A stretch of DNA of 64,000 nucleotides, from positions 6,889,501-6,953,500 of the forward strand of contig OZ014413.1 of the NCBI GenBank assembly GCA_963965975.1, given 5' to 3'. This document shows, piece after piece, positions 1 to 11,286 of this stretch. The position numbers and the translations under genes are program-made. The stretch comes from Xestospongia bergquistia (Eukaryota > Porifera > Demospongiae > Haplosclerida > Petrosiidae). Within the stretch, counting starts at the first letter, position 1. Each line of letters starts with the position of its first letter. Under the pieces are notes generated by a model. That model was given only the letters and a program-made list of their open reading frames with translations. It was not told the origin of the DNA and made no database searches.

Positions 1-413
1 ACTCTACAAAATTGATATAAATTGAAAAAAAATTTTTTAGATCTCAAATAGCTAGATATATGATCACATTCTAATACAATATAATACTAATAAATAATAA
101 TTGCACAGAGTACTGACTATTGTATTTTTTTTACCTTCACTGGTAAATTCTGGCATTAACATGAGTATCAGTACCTTTTTTTACTGTGTATTTTACACAT
201 GCAGACACATGTATATATATGCATCTTGTTTCTAGTAAAATATTTATTTTTAAAGAACTACAAACTCTACAGAATTATTAAATTTTTAGTAACAGTATAT
301 CATACAACTAGACAAAACAACAAAAATTTAAGCAAATATTGAAAAGTAAAAGTTGATAGTTATTATGCTCTGTTTCCATTCTTTCCCAGTTTAGCAGAAC
401 ACATGATGCTCTA
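1..413. other. A+T-rich flank, no gene seen
   Basis: No coding signal on either strand. It is the downstream side of the minus-strand dispanin gene and probably includes its 3' UTR. Confidence 0.5.
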
Positions 414-1676
414 TTAAATAACTAGGGTAATGTATGCAACAAGAATGATGCCAAAAGCCACAATCCAAGTCACCATAGCACCAATGTTGAAACTAAGGGC
501 AATGCGACCATATGATAGAGCAGTATCAACATCACCTCTTTTATAGGCATCATGGGACTATAAAAAAATCAAACTTCAATAGCTTAATAACAAGTCAGGC
601 AGATATTACATTATGCATTATATATCAGCATACCACAATTGAAAAGATAAGGGCAGGAACTGTACAAATAAGACCATATGTTCCAAACAGTATGCTCAAT
701 ACTGTGAGTGCAATAGACATTATCAAGTAATGATCACCAACAGCACGAGATGTTATGGTTGTAACAGTAGGTTGCTCCTGAATTGTAGCTATGTCGCCAT
801 AATATACAGTATGTGGATTATCATCTATTGTAAAGTAGTAAAGATTATTTTATTATCAAATTTATGGGACATACCATTGAAATGTTGTGGTGTTGGATAA
901 TGTCCAACTGATAGTGAAGGAGGTAAAGATCCCTAAGTATATATGCATGATATTTAATATAAAACAAAATCTATTAATGCATTCTTACACACACATATAT
1001 AATGTATACATATATATATATATTATTTATATACACACTAAATTAATATGTTTATATTTCATATCACTTACAGATTTTGTTGACGATGGATTAGCACTAC
1101 CTAAGAAAAAAGTCAAAAAAGTTTATTCAACAGGAAGTGCATACATGTTTGTTTGTGCAATTTTAATTAATTAAATACTATATATGGCTCCTGGCCAAGG
1201 AAATTTGGACTAACTGTAAAAGCAAATTTAATTAACTTAAACAATTAAAGAGTTAGTACCCAATGGAGGCAATACTGAATACAATTTTCTAGCTTTGTAA
1301 CTAAAGGTCTAAACAAGAAAACAAGTAGGAAGTTTAATTTATGTAATACAACTAATAGAGTCTTTATCATAACATAATTGTCAAATATTATTGAAGTAAA
1401 ATAATCATCTACTCAATATTCAAATAAAATTTCATAGAATCTTCTATTTAAATTATACCCAAAGCACATTCACAGTTTCTTATATAAAGCGTTTATATTA
1501 TATATTTGAGTTTATAGTGTAGTCTCACGAGCCAGAAGGAATCCCTATGCTTGAGCAAAAGACGGTCTATCGTTAATCATAGAGTTTAAGTCTGATATTT
1601 ATCGTGTGTTTTGATTAAATCATATCCAATTATATAGAAATGTTATATATAACATTAATAATTACTTACTTTCCAT
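414..1676 (-). CDS. Dispanin/CD225-family two-helix membrane protein, 5 exons
   Basis: Reading the minus strand gives five exons at 1676-1670, 1100-1072, 932-875, 824-634 and 557-414. All have GT-AG boundaries and the phases fit exactly, giving 142 residues. The first 60 residues are rich in Ser, Pro and Thr. The CD225 core follows: helix one reads LIMSIALTVLSILFGTYGL, then a cytosolic loop with AYKRGDVDTALSYGRIAL and a C-terminal helix ending ILVAYITLVI. The loop signature (Lys-Arg-Gly-Asp, then Ala-Leu and a second helix) is typical of dispanins such as IFITM and PRRT/TMEM91 proteins, which are single-pass or re-entrant membrane proteins linked to vesicle trafficking or fusion. The first exon codes for only about two residues, so the start is the least certain part; it was chosen because its GTAAGT donor is in the right phase. 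The subfamily cannot be assigned. Confidence 0.82.
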
Positions 1677-2599
1677 TAAAGCTGCTGTGAGGGGTAAGAA
1701 GACGCAATGTTAGTCTTAAACTTAGTATGGACTGCCTGACTATTATGCTATTACGTAATCTCAAAATAAAGCCCTCGTAGGCTTTCCCCTATTACAACAT
1801 AGTAGTCATTCCTCTACATGAAAATTTGTTGTAATGTGAACAGTCATACAATATTTAAATTTGTTTAATTTAATTAAGTTGGAGTATCTCACACCAATTT
1901 TTATAGCACTAAGCAATTAAATAAAAAAATTAGATTATCATCAAATGTTGCTGTTTTTAATAATATGTGCTATCTTTAAACAGCTTCTTTATGATTATTA
2001 TATTCAAAATAAGCTTGCAACTGAGCTAAAAGCTTATAACATTTGTGATCAAACATTGTTAATCACTTTATAATTGATATTAAAATAAGGCAGCCTGCAA
2101 AAAAGTAATGTATACATAGTTAAGTTTAAAATATATATACTTCTGATATGTTTATATAGATAGACTGCTAATCTCAATTATGTTGCTTCTTATTATTCCC
2201 AGGAATATTTGTTTAACACAATCATTACAACAAGAATAAAAAAAATAAATAAGTTATATAGCAACAATTATAGCAAGTGATCTTAACTATTGCATTATAT
2301 TTAATACACTCTTCGATATGAATGTATGCATAAATTATATACAATAAAAATCTTTTTTGTTTAATACTAATACAAGAAAAATCATTCAAGTCTTTTAAAA
2401 TAATATTAACAACACTTGTAAAATCAATGTACACACTAAATATATGCAAATCCTGACAAAAAAATAAATCACTCCATATACAATGTTAAATACTTCAATA
2501 TGTTACACTTTTAGTTGTTTTAGCTGTTCTAAGATTTGAATAATATTTGGATGACCTTGACCATCTTGGTTAAGTCACCTTTGTATTAAAGAGGACATA
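1677..2599. other. Intergenic, no gene seen
   Basis: This holds the upstream region of the dispanin gene (a somewhat more mixed-composition patch at about 1500-1810) and then A+T-rich DNA. No frame shows a credible protein, and I saw no tRNA or other RNA fold. Confidence 0.4.
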
Positions 2600-3205
2600 G
2601 AAGACTATAACACTCTACTAGCTTGTTGTTCTCTCTCCATAACTGACACAGCAGGTGGACAATGTAAGATCATATCTGTGCACATCCATTGCCAGTACAT
2701 GATCATTTGGAAAACGTGACTCTGGTGCAGCATAGGCTGGATTTCCTGACATATCCGTCTTTGCTTGTTGTTAGTAATTAGCTGTTCATAATCAGTTACT
2801 TTAGTTTTGAAGCTCTCCCCTACAGATTGTTCTAACAGGACATTAGGACTACTAATATCCCTATTTATAATAAGGCTGAATTTCAAGTAAAGTAGTTCAG
2901 AGTTGAAGCAACATCTTGACTGATTCCAAGTATATGAGTTTGTGTCAATGCTATCTTTTGGAACTGCTTATAAATACTATAGTGGCCATAATCTCTGTGA
3001 GGATAATGGGTGTACCCACACTAGTAACTCCAATAAATTAGACAAGATTAGGATACTGTACTCTAGAAGCAATATCCATTTCTCTAAAGAAAGATCACAT
3101 GTATAGTCTGAGATGATAAAACCATGAAGAGACTTAGCAGCTACTCTTAGACTTCGGAGCATAGCCACTTTAACTTTACCATATGATCTATTACCTAAAA
3201 TTTCC
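2600..3205 (-). pseudogene. Decayed protein kinase domain
   Basis: Minus-strand pieces in several frames follow the order of a kinase domain. A glycine-rich loop (GNRSYGKVKVA) and VAAK with the ATP-binding Lys lie near 3140-3200. An alpha-C-like stretch MDIASRVQYPNLVQFIG lies near 3025-3080, an ILGISQDVAS helix near 2905-2935, a catalytic loop IINRDISSPNVLLE near 2835-2885, and an AYAAPES segment (APE motif) near 2715-2740. The catalytic loop reads NRD instead of HRD and the magnesium motif reads DYE where the family has DYG or DFG. There are several frame changes, and nothing is recognisable after the APE region. It is a truncated remnant of a tyrosine-kinase-like or dual-specificity kinase. 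No intact parent lies in the window. Confidence 0.75.
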
Positions 3206-3400
3206 TGTGTATAGTTGTAAATGGTAATAAATTATTTTATGATAAGATCACAATACACTGTAAACCTAGTGAACATACTTAAAAAAGAATGTCTGATAGT
3301 ACATTTATAGATAATTATCATCATCTTAACTGATAATGAAATGACACATTATAGTTATATTATAATTATTGTTATTTTATTACATAATCATATTACACAG

Positions 3401-3771
3401 CATCTCAAGAATCAAACAAACAATCTGAGCTATCACCTCCTGGATGGGAAAGTAGAGTTTCACCTGATGGATGTATCTATTATGCTGATCATAACACTTG
3501 GAAGAAACCTCCTGTAGAAGCTATTGCCCATGTCTCATTATGTCAAAACAGACGATAGTAAATTGAAATTAAAGTTGGAGATGTTATCAAAGATGCTGTT
3601 AACGTATGCATGCAGAGACTTTCATCCATTTACATCTGCTGAACATTTCCATTTTTACAGGTTGATGAAGAGTGGTACATAGAAACCCTTAATAGAGTCC
3701 TTGGAATGTTTCCCAGGAGAATCGTTAAACCATCTCAACCTTCTCTTTCTAATCTAAGAAAATCTTCTTAA
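3401..3771 (+). pseudogene. Broken WW-SH3 exon pair (copy 1)
   Basis: This is the first of three related exon pairs, with copies at 25226-25607 and 26509-26887. The exon at 3401-3603 starts after a TTACACAG acceptor and encodes a WW domain ([12 protein letters not shown], then IYYADHN). An SH3-like start KVGDVIKDAV is in another frame. The second exon, 3661-3771, encodes VDEEWYIETLNRVLGMFP and ends at TAA. Compared with the other copies it has lost four residues, including the strand between the two Trp positions. It has small frame changes and an in-frame stop between WW and SH3. It has no upstream exons of its own, so it is a duplicated, dead 3' end of the modular gene at 22-25.6 kb. Confidence 0.75.
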
Positions 3772-5018
3772 TTGTAACATCATTATTGTTGATAGTCTTA
3801 TGGAGATGTTTGTCAGTCGCCATGATAGTACTGCATAATATTGAAGAGGATAATATAAGGAAATTCATAACAATTTATTGATAAGGCATCTCCCTTTTAA
3901 ACAATTTAAAGACATTAAAATGATGTCAGTATATGATGTTAGCGCATTATGTCACATGTTCATCACATAACATTATATATTATATAATATCATTATTTAC
4001 AAAGATTATATGCAAGTATTAAGCATTTATCATATACTTTTCATCATAACACATCAACTGAAGTAGATCGACCCAAACATACTATCAGCTATAGCCAGAT
4101 ACTCCCTGACCAATTAATTATGGATTTCTTTATGTATGTGTGTATCTTGTGCTTGATTAATATTAACAGTTTATTTACTTGGCACTATTGTATTAATTAA
4201 AAAAATTTACAATGTTATTTAGTGTAATTCAGTACCAACGCATTTACTGTTCATACAATGTAACATAACAACAGTTATTATACTAGTGGATTTATACATT
4301 TAGTAATAATTCCTATAATTCTTCTGAGTTGTTACATCTAATGTTGTAATTTCTCATTCCAGACAGTTTTTGAAGGGTTAAATTCATTAGTTAATGAAGT
4401 TAAAATCATAATCAAATGTTTCTGTTATATGGCATTCTCTAGAGTAAAAATTCATATTAATACTGATATGATTAAAGCTTATATCAATTGTAAAAAAGAA
4501 TTGCATCAGTGAAGCACACAAGGTGATAGTAGTTACCAGTTTGACTCAGCTGCATTCAACCTCATGTTGCATCAACTATATTATAGCATGAATCAGTGAT
4601 TTCTAGTTTTTACAGACCAATGTACTAGCTAATAGAATTATCTATATTTAAACATGTTGAAAGAAGCATGTATAAAATCCATTTATTTCAATTCTTTCAT
4701 CTCCATGTACTTAAATATGCTTTGTCATATAACCATGCAGTTCAAATTATTAATATGAATATACCAATATAGACACATACAAAGAGAGTTTTTGTGTCAT
4801 ACAAAATTATAATTAAAATGTTATGACAACCAACTATTCCCACTTATAAAGCAGCACTTTGGTTCAATAGTAACTGAAAATAATTTTATCTTAAGAATTT
4901 AGACTATCATTATTATATATAACATGTGCTGTTTGTCAACATGTATAGACAGTTACAACTATGTAATACACTCTATAATATATAATAGAGGTACATATGC
5001 AACATTTTTTAGTTAAGA
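3772..5018 (+). repeat. Duplicated downstream flank of the WW-SH3 unit
   Basis: No gene. The stretch is recognisably homologous to 26890-27810 and, in part, to 13800-14360 and 25610-25980. Shared blocks include a conserved CATCTCCCTTTTAAACA-like stretch after the stop, an ATGTTCATCACATAACATTA-like block and the run near 4640-4735. The same order of blocks in each place shows a segmental duplication of more than 1 kb. Confidence 0.65.
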
Positions 5019-6582
5019 ATGATGAAAATACCAAGTAGCATACCAAAAAGAAGATACCACTGTTTTAATTGTCAACCAGTAGTACTCATTATTCTCTGGG
5101 GTGCCTTAATGAATGCTCATATCTACTTATTATTGTCAACGAACACTACTGATATCAATTCTGGACATACACTAGCTGATTATAATCACATTTTCTTTTA
5201 TCTCCAATATTGCCTAATATTTCTTTCATTCCCATTTTTTGGTCTGCTAGCTGATGTAAAGACAGGTAGATATATGACTATTATCACTGGCGTATATTTC
5301 TCATTCATGTCTTGGATAATCAGTGGATTAACATTAATTGCTGATTTATAGTTTCATTTAAAACCCCTATATTTATCATTACTATCATTATCTTCATTTT
5401 TACAATTCATTGGATACTGTAGTGTTCGCTCTAACATTGTTCAATATAATATTGATCAATCAGTGGGTGCTTCAGCTGATGAATTAAGTGCTATCATATA
5501 TTGACACTTTATCAATAAACCGTTAATCAATTTTTTTATAGGAGTTGGACAGTGTCTGATTAAAGATATAAAGTTTTTAATAGTAACATACGTACTATCA
5601 GGTATTGCTGTGTCTGGAGTCATCGTGAGTAATTTTTTCCTCAAACACTGGTTGGATACTACACATTATAATATTAATCCTGTCAAAGTAATTGCTAAGG
5701 TACTAAACTATGCTAGAAAGAATAAGTACCCAAGAAATCGTAGTGCCTTGACTTACTGGGAGGAAAATTATCCTTCACGGCTAGACTTAGGTAAAGAGAA
5801 ATATGGAGGACCTTTCTATGAGGAGCAAGTAGAAAATGTCAAGACTATTCTACGACTGATACCATTGCTCATTTGTATAGTAGGAGGTCATTTATTTGAT
5901 GATGTTAAATGGACAAGTTACTTTTCTCATGTTGCAAATGAAATTGATTTAGCATTTTTTTCATGTGCTATATTTAAAAATATGGTGACTAATTTAGTCA
6001 CTGCAGTTTTCCTATTTCTTTATCAACTTGTCATTTATCGATGATCTTAATTGTAAGTACATTCCTAGTATGTTAAAAAGGATTGGTATAGGATTGGCAT
6101 TTGCAGTATCAACTCCAATTTTCTATCTCGTTCTTTTAATCGCTAAAAATCATTTGAATACCTATAATGTTCAATATATCATCCCACAATTTTGGAGTGC
6201 ATTTGCTTATATTTTAATTGTTCCTACATCTTTTGAGTTCACAGTAGCTCAGTCTCCACAAGAAATGAGAGGATTTACGATTGGACTATCATTTACTGCA
6301 ACAGGACTTAGTTTAGCTATTAATTATATTAGTGAATACATATTCTTATCATGTACTGATAAATTTTATTGTCAAAACATTTACTTTCATCTATTCAAAA
6401 GTGTGATTGCTTTCATAATCTTTATTGTGTTCCTAATACTAGCTAAACATTACAAGTTGTGGGTGAGAGAAAATGAAATCAACATACATTTAATAACTGA
6501 GCAACATTGCGAGAGATATATGGACCAGGAGGAAGAGTACAAAAAAAAATGGGACAACAGAGTGTACAAGTTCCAATTATAA
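5019..6582 (+). pseudogene. POT/SLC15-like transporter, broken (copy A)
   Basis: The pieces collinearly cover about 515 residues of a 12-helix proton-oligopeptide-transporter relative. The N terminus reads LIILWGALMNAHIYLL at TM1, then FFGLLADVKTGRY. Next come IGYCSVRSNIVQYNIDQ (the family's N-x-x-Q-F-x-x-DQ block), NRSALTYWEENYPSRLD and KYGGPFYEEQVENVKTI before the second half, then PTSFEFTVAQSPQEMRG and a C-terminal RYMDQEEEY. It is interrupted by a stop near 5349, another near 5502 and a frame change near 6025-6045. The acidic ExxER motif of TM1 is absent, as in every copy here. The tail abuts a transposon-type gene fragment on the other strand. It is most similar by eye to copy D at 19.3-20.9 kb. 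Confidence 0.85.
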
Positions 6583-6599
6583 TTAATATTGATGAATTC

Positions 6600-7690
6600 A
6601 ATGACTAATAACACAAATAAATAATGATGGTCATTGATCAAGGATCCTAGATAACCACAATCATCCCTTCTAAATGTCGGAGCAAAAAGAATATCCATAA
6701 TCATCAGAAGCATGATGAAGTTTTTCCAGTATTTGTTCTCAACATGGACTTTATCACCAATAGCTAATGGCAAAAAACGTCCAAGTGTCCACATTTGTGA
6801 TGCTATTAATTAAAATATTAATAAAAATTAATAAATGATTAGAATTTTACTTCCTCACTATTTTGCTTCAGCGAACCTTCGGATGACAAACAAGATTGTT
6901 CGAGTGGAGATGGTATATTTTCATTCATATATTGTAAGTTAAGAAGTTTAAACCTGCTATTTAGCAGGTCTATGGTGAACAACTTTAAGTCACAAATTAA
7001 CATCTACTTATACTTAAAGATAACTACATACTTATACACAGTACACATTACTTGCAACATATTCTTCATTTCTAGGGGCAAAACACCTTCTAAAACATCA
7101 TGCATCATGTCTGGTATCATAGACCCTTCTGCAAAAGAAAAATATGACAATGCCTCCAGTGGTGAGTAACAATTTATTCAAAAAACTGTAGAATAAGGAT
7201 TAGCTATTTCAGGAATATTTTCTATGAGATCACAATGATGGGAATATGAATGTGCTGTCCGTAACATGAAACACCTTTCAAGAAATTGAACCACTACCAT
7301 AATAAACAGTATACAAGTATTTACATGTACCTTGCACTGTATATCTGAGTCAGTAGCTAAACAATGTCTGCACACACGAAAAGAGGAACCACCCATTTTA
7401 AACCCACCAACTTCCTGACTTCCAAGGTTGCCAGCTGAACAAACAACAAGGCATGCTTTTAATGGCATTGAAATCTCTTCAAAATAAATACCCTGAATAA
7501 AGTACAGAGTAGATCTATTGATACTTAAATTAAACAAAGCTTACCCTCTCCAATTCCTGAAGATCTTTAAGGAAGTACGTAAGAATGACGTCCATCCCAT
7601 ACTTTCTTAGTAATATAGACTTTACCAATACCAAGAGTTGAATTGTAGATGTTCGACATCTAAACTTTGGATGTAAGTTTCCTAATTTAA
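6600..7690 (-). pseudogene. Fragment of a multi-exon repeat-type gene of unknown class
   Basis: Minus-strand exons in order: about 7690-7546 (LGNLHPKF, LKDLQELER), about 7494-7332 (GGFKMGGSSFRVCRHCLAT), about 7290-7190 (MLRTAHSYSHHCDLIEN), about 7130-7060 (IPDMMHDVLEGVLPLEM), about 6990-6855 (LLNSRF, NENIPSPL) and about 6806-6600 (SQMWTLGRFLPLAIGDKV, LLMIMDILFAP). Splice signals are reasonable. Proteins with this run of motifs recur in many copies in cnidarian, sponge and fish genomes, which suggests a mobile-element gene, but I cannot name the superfamily. No catalytic motif is visible. It stops abruptly after LINDHHYLF beside the POT pseudogene, so both ends appear lost. Confidence 0.5.
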
Positions 7691-7899
7691 AATAGAATGC
7701 TCTTGAGAATGAAAGTAAACTGTGTGATCATCACTTATGTACATTGAGCAATATTATTGTCTTGAAATAGCTAATGTACATGTACATGTACCTGTGTGCT
7801 CAACTAGAGATGAACAGTTCTCTTGGAACATTTCATTTCACTCTGAAGACATTCAAATTCCTTAATCTCTAAAGCCAGCCCCTCAACCCAACCCCTGTA

Positions 7900-8240
7900 T
7901 TTATCAACCATACAATCTTGTAGCAGTCTTACTTTGTTCCGAAGACTTTATCTTATTACTAAAAGGTCTGCCCTATTTAAAGTAGACCATCATTGTATAC
8001 AATCACTAGACTGGCACTAATTGACTGCCCTATTAAAATGTTACCACTTTAAAGACACTATCCTACTTCTAAAGTCACTACCCTTTTCGAAATAGACTCT
8101 TATTTGCATAAAATGAATGCACTATTTAAATGCTACTTGTTTAAAAACTACTGCCCTATTTAAAAAAAATCATTACCCTAATTTTAAAAGCCAAGATTTC
8201 ACTAGCCTCTCTTTAAAGTGGCTATTTTGGCACTAATCAC
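7900..8240. repeat. Degenerate short repeat rich in CTGCCCTATTTAAA-like words
   Basis: No gene. A loosely repeated word of about 14-30 bp (TGCCCTATT plus TTTAAA and a CACTA variant) occurs many times. It looks like a decayed minisatellite. Confidence 0.4.
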
Positions 8241-8269
8241 CTCTCATATTTCCGTGAGCCCAGTCCGTC

Positions 8270-8720
8270 AATTTACAAGAAAGAGGAGAGTCTACCTTTA
8301 CTAGACTACCCTTGTGTGGCAAAGACATTATTATAGATAAGATAAACTTGCTGTATAATTATATAAATCTTTTCCCTCCCCTTTTTGCCGTGGATTCACA
8401 AGTGACAGAACTAGGACTGGCCCAATATTGGATCATAGTCATTTTGTGAGGTATGATGCACCAATAATATTGTTTATGTTATTCTGTGGCTTTACAGGTA
8501 TAAATACTCTGTAAACAAATGGACAAACAAATAAGGGTCTTTGACTGCAAAAATAATTTTACAGGTAAATAGAGGACAAAATATACTGTAACTCTTTTGA
8601 AGAAAAATTAACAAAAACAAATAAGAAGGACAACCTTTCGAGTGGGACCCATAGTAATTTGTTGCTACTTGAAAACTTTTTGCGGATTTACACATCTGGG
8701 AATACATGAATCGAATAAGA
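8270..8720. repeat. Dispersed repeat, copy 1 of 2
   Basis: About 450 bp closely matching 10300-10745 in the same orientation. Shared landmarks are GTGTGGCA, a pyrimidine block CCTCCCCTTTTTGC, GACTGGCCCAATATTGGATC and CAAACAAATAAGG. No coding potential, so probably a non-autonomous mobile element. A related end sequence (GACCCTCCT-ACTTTTTGATAA) occurs near 57400. Confidence 0.6.
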
Positions 8721-10299
8721 AGGAAGACTATAAACTAAGGGTAATATGGAGTGTTTCTTGTTATGTCCTTTAACATCATTTGAAAAGTATCTTAATTGTT
8801 TGAGATAATTTGATCTGCCTTCTTAACACAAATTGAATGGAGATAGAGTGCCTTCTTGAGCCATATTGTTTGTTCTTCTACGTTTTGCCTTCATCGCTAA
8901 AAATGTGATATCTTAGATTGTTTACTGAGTAATGTTATGAACAACTCAACTACAAAAATAAAGAACTCAAAAACGGAATTACCATTGACAATATATGAAG
9001 TTAACCATTCTACAATTGAGCATTACAAGATATTAAAATATCTTGCAAATCATATTACATCAGAATGCAATAAGTAAAGCTGATGAAATGCCACAAATAT
9101 CTATTCTATAACTCAATCATTGAGTGATACAGCGTTACAAGTTTATGCAAGTGGTCTTAATTTATAATTTTGTTATAAGATAGTATTAATCATCCACTTA
9201 ATATATCATAATTATTCTAAGTAAAAGACAGTGACTATTTGTCTGGTACAAAATGGTTTAGTGGAAGGGGTTAGTGTCATTATACGCAACTAAGTATGGA
9301 TTGTTACTTAGGTTTCTGTAGGAATTAACCCTTAGTACATAAAGAAGAAAGAAGACTACGTAGAAGTGCATGAAAGATATTCTTGAAATGATTTTAACAT
9401 TAAAGTTTGTTCTGTCTGTGTATTATGCAAACAATCTTCTTTTAATTTGTATAATATAGTTATGAAGCTTCTAATATCTACTATTTTGTGCAAACGAATG
9501 ATTTCAAGTTATTGTACTTGTGGGATATAGTAGTCCTTCCTCTGCATATTGGCATTTGTCGCATCAAAATTTGAATTTTGAGTTATAAGGATAGCATCTC
9601 AAGGAATAATTAGTCAAGAAAATCCAAATGACATTGATTTTTTTATGTTTCCGTTAACATAGGAAACATAATTGAGAACATTTATACTCTGAAATGTTTG
9701 TGAATCTTTTCAATGTCTTTTGCAATTATTTGACATAACATAACTAAACAAGTGTGAAGCTCACCTCACAACTATTTAGATATTTAATAATCTGACAAGC
9801 GTAGAAGGTGAGCCTTCAGGTTATCTAACTAGCCGAGAAGCTAGCTCTATAAAGCTAGAGTATTGATGCCTATGTATATACAGATTCGCTCATGCATATT
9901 GTAGCTAGACCCTCCTCCTTTTTTATAAGCCGACTAACGAAGAAGGGTCTAGAAGCAACTAGGTTTACAGTTTTATTGGATTAGTGCAATGTGCAGCAGA
10001 ACCGCAATATTTGCATAGTGACTAAAAATGTTATTACAATTGACACATGGAGTTGTATATGGAGGAAATGAAACAACTGACAATTCAATTTGATTAGACT
10101 GTGTTAATATGACTTGTGATTGCCTTAAGGACTTGAAGGGAAGCCTTCCTAAAAGTTTTAGAATGAAATCTTCTTATATAACTCCACGTGGTAATTGTAA
10201 GAACATTATATAATCACTGTATAAACATTGCACCTCTGCCTCATTCCGCTTATTCTAAAAAGGCTGTTAGCCTTCTACAACGTTCTCTACGCGCCCGGC
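8721..10299. other. Intergenic, no gene seen
   Basis: A+T-rich. A small patch at 9800-9970 contains several AGCTAG words and an ACCCTCCTCC block like the ends of the neighbouring repeat. No coding frame could be supported. Confidence 0.4.
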
Positions 10300-10745
10300 C
10301 CATCAGTTTATCAAAACAGAGGTGAGTCTAGACTACCCCCTTGTGTGGCATTACTATAGATAAAAAAAACCTGCTGTAAACTTATCTAAATCTTTTTCCT
10401 CCCCTTTTTGCTGTGGATTCATAAGTGATAGAACTAGGACTGGCCCAATATTGGATCATATAGTTATTTTGTGAGGTATGACGCACCAATCATATTCTTT
10501 AAGTTATTCTATGCCTTTACTGGTATAAATATTCTGTAAACAAATTAACAAACAAATAAGGGCAAAAATAGTTTTACAGGTAAATAGAGGACAAAAATAT
10601 ACTGTAATTGCTTTTGAAGATAAATTATCAAAAACAAATAAGAAGGACAACCTTTCAAGTGGGATCTATATAGTAATTTGCTCTTACTTGAACCTTTTTA
10701 TTGTGGATTTACTCATCCAGGAATACATGAATCCACAGAGTTGGC
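10300..10745. repeat. Dispersed repeat, copy 2 of 2
   Basis: Second copy of the element at 8270-8720, with small indels and scattered substitutions. The two copies are about 2 kb apart in direct orientation. From 10746 to the next gene at 11287 there is A+T-rich sequence only. Confidence 0.6.
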
Positions 10746-11286
10746 AATGATAGGCTAGATTTAATGACAAACACAGCATTGATCCCGTTCGTTTGTCCAA
10801 GATTAAGTAAATTTAAGAGATTTTAACATAATTTTTTGCACACCTAGTTTCTAACTTAGTTTTTCATTTTATTTACTTTTACACTGTTGTAAGAATCTAT
10901 AAACAATCTTTTAGTTGTTTGAAAGTCTCCTTTTTCCTTTCTTCAAGGTTATTGTATTACTGGTTTTAAAAGTTCTTATTTACAGTTTTAACATAGGTAA
11001 TAAAATTATGTTCAGCCAAAATGTAGAAATAATATTTTTTGCCATTCAAGCTTTCTCTCAGGCAAGATTAATAATAATATGTATATATGTATGTATGTAT
11101 GCATTCAAAAAATCTTTTATGAATAAAGATTCATATTATAATACTTAAAACAGAAATTTATAAATCAGCAAGAAAAAAATATTTTGCATCAAAGTGTAGT
11201 ATTTTTACACATAAATCTGACAACTTTTATGCTTCTAAATTTTAGATGATCATACATATGGTAGACAGACCAGTATTTGCTGAGAT

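Noticed and set aside
887-1174. Plus-strand frame ending LALPKKKVKKVYSTG, with a basic patch
   Set aside because: It overlaps two well-fitting minus-strand dispanin exons, and its acceptor is the reverse of their splice signals.
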